Shown here: piece by piece, positions 6,647-7,545 of the stretch
How positions within the stretch are numbered: position 1 is the stretch's first letter
Layout of the letters: each line of letters begins with the position of its first letter
DNA from: an uncultured Opitutales bacterium
Lineage (GTDB): Bacteria; Verrucomicrobiota; Verrucomicrobiia; Opitutales; UBA2995
DNA: 7,545 bases
Assembly (NCBI GenBank): GCA_937920335.1
Contig: CALGUT010000168.1
Location: 1 to 7,545, forward strand
Direction: 5' to 3'
Position numbers and translations under genes: made by a program
The notes under the pieces: model-generated
The model's database searches: none
What the model was told of the DNA's origin: nothing
What the model saw: only the letters and a program-made list of their open reading frames with translations

Positions 6647-7545
6647 CAAATTGTAAAACTCGTTTAAGGCCTTAAAAACAAGGCCCGTATCGACCATTCC
6701 AAGCACGCTGGACGCAAGTTCTTCAGTGTCGGTGATCGACAGTTTTCGAATCAAATATTTTACCGACGGAACAAAATTGGGAGAAACACTGAGGTTCCGT
6801 AATCCCAATCCAATCAACAATGGAATAAAAGTAGGGTCACCGGCGAGCTCACCACAAATACTCAGCGATTGGCCTTTCGCATTCGAATGTTCCACGATTT
6901 GCTTCAGCATCCGGTGCAACGCTGGGTGACACGGCTCATACAAGTTCGCAACGCGTTCGTTACCGCGATCAACCGCAAGCAAGTACTGCATCAAGTCATT
7001 GGTACCAATACTAAAGAAGTCGCAGTGCTCTGCCAATATATCGCAAATCACTGCCGCAGACGGAATCTCAATCATGATTCCGACCTCCATCGTATCGTCA
7101 AACTCCACATGATTCGAGCGAAGTTCTTCTTTGACCTCATCGACAAGTTTATTCGCAGCAAGCAACTCGTCGAGATTACTGATCATCGGAAACATGATTT
7201 TTAGATTTCCGAAAGCGCTCGCCCTGAGCATCGCTCGTAGTTGATCTTTAAATACTTCAGGGTAAAGTAAACTAAAGCGAATGGCGCGACAGCCAAGGAA
7301 CGGATTGTCTTCCTTTCCTACGAGGTCTTTTCTTTGAAGTACTTTGTCACCACCCAAGTCATACGTACGAAGGATTACTGGTAACCCCTTCATTGATTCT
7401 ACAACTTCCCGATAGGCCTTGAATTGCTCTTCTTCACTGGGGATATTTCCCGACTCCAGAAACAAATACTCGGTGCGGTAGAGCCCGATACCATCCGAGC
7501 CTGTTTGCAGAACTCGAGGAATCTCATCATTACCTTCGATATTAG
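6638..7545 (-). CDS. ptsI: Phosphoenolpyruvate-protein phosphotransferase (PTS enzyme I), C-terminal part
   Basis: The PEP-binding half of PTS enzyme I, cut by the window's right edge. About 301 residues are visible of a protein that is about 575 residues in E. coli. The reading frame runs through the edge, so the TTG at 7465 is an internal Leu, not a start. EI takes phosphate from PEP and passes it to HPr in the cytoplasm. Conserved elements in order are: DGIGLYRTEYLF (phosphate-binding Arg at 7475-7477); LPVILRTYDLGGDK (second Arg at 7367-7369); NPFLGCRAIRFSL; KIMFPMI; VGIMIEIPSAAV (metal-ligand Glu at 7067-7069); FFSIGTNDLMQYLLAVDRGN (metal-ligand Asp at 6995-6997); and SICGELAGD (catalytic Cys at 6854-6856). 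All key residues are intact. The HPr-binding domain and active-site His lie outside the window. PpsA and PPDK share this fold, but the spacing and SICGELAGD/TEYLF motifs point to EI. Confidence 0.95.
   Translation of the reverse strand, partial: NIEGNDEIPRVLQTGSDGIGLYRTEYLFLESGNIPSEEEQFKAYREVVESMKGLPVILRTYDLGGDKVLQRKDLVGKEDNPFLGCRAIRFSLLYPEVFKDQLRAMLRASAFGNLKIMFPMISNLDELLAANKLVDEVKEELRSNHVEFDDTMEVGIMIEIPSAAVICDILAEHCDFFSIGTNDLMQYLLAVDRGNERVANLYEPCHPALHRMLKQIVEHSNAKGQSLSICGELAGDPTFIPLLIGLGLRNLSVSPNFVPSVKYLIRKLSITDTEELASSVLGMVDTGLVFKALNEFYNLKK

Noticed and set aside
6869..7204. 111-codon plus-strand open frame opposite ptsI
   Set aside because: It mirrors highly conserved enzyme I coding sequence and has no independent motif.
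6638..7465. Reading the enzyme I fragment as a complete gene starting at TTG 7465
   Set aside because: The frame continues to the window edge and encodes the conserved DGIGLYRTEY block upstream of that codon.
1..7545. Search for CRISPR arrays, tRNA/rRNA genes, IS elements, att sites, toxin-antitoxin or defence genes
   Set aside because: No spaced direct repeats, transposase or integrase motifs, tRNA-like cloverleafs or terminal inverted repeats were seen on reading both strands.

Overview
The window looks like an ordinary chromosomal segment of a Gram-negative bacterium. The likely source is the Verrucomicrobiota (Opitutales/Puniceicoccales type) or a relative in the PVC group. This is inferred from the gene set: a Tat-exported aldo/keto reductase, a DUF3500 protein, a stand-alone MEKHLA protein, and a redoxin with the DCPISNRYAP and AVGCYI motifs. 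Mid-range GC and the near absence of Shine-Dalgarno sequences fit too. No marker gene settles the taxonomy.

Layout. At the left edge (46-450, minus) is a short secreted hypothetical protein that may be a truncated remnant. A divergent intergenic region of about 200 bp follows. Six genes then run on the plus strand from 650 to 6630: a Tat-dependent aldo/keto reductase; 2 nt later, a secreted DUF3500 protein; after 80 nt, a polytopic GT-C-like membrane protein; after 128 nt, a soluble GT2 polyprenyl-phosphate sugar synthase-like enzyme; after 7 nt, a MEKHLA-domain (PAS-like) protein; and after 43 nt, an exported redoxin. Converging from the right edge is the C-terminal half of phosphoenolpyruvate-protein phosphotransferase (PTS enzyme I, ptsI). 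Its stop codon lies 7 nt from that of the redoxin.

How the genes may work together. Two modules stand out. The first is the Tat-AKR/DUF3500 pair, two envelope proteins whose joint substrate is unknown. The second is the GT2 + GT-C pair. A cytoplasmic GT2 enzyme of this type loads a sugar onto a polyprenyl phosphate, and a GT-C enzyme uses that lipid-linked sugar on the periplasmic face. The MEKHLA protein is probably co-transcribed with the GT2 gene and could be a small-molecule sensor, but nothing in the sequence identifies a ligand. The redoxin and PtsI look unrelated to these modules.

I saw no tRNA, rRNA, CRISPR array, insertion sequence, phage gene or defence system. No wholly new system is demonstrated. 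The most promising lead is the AKR-DUF3500 pair.
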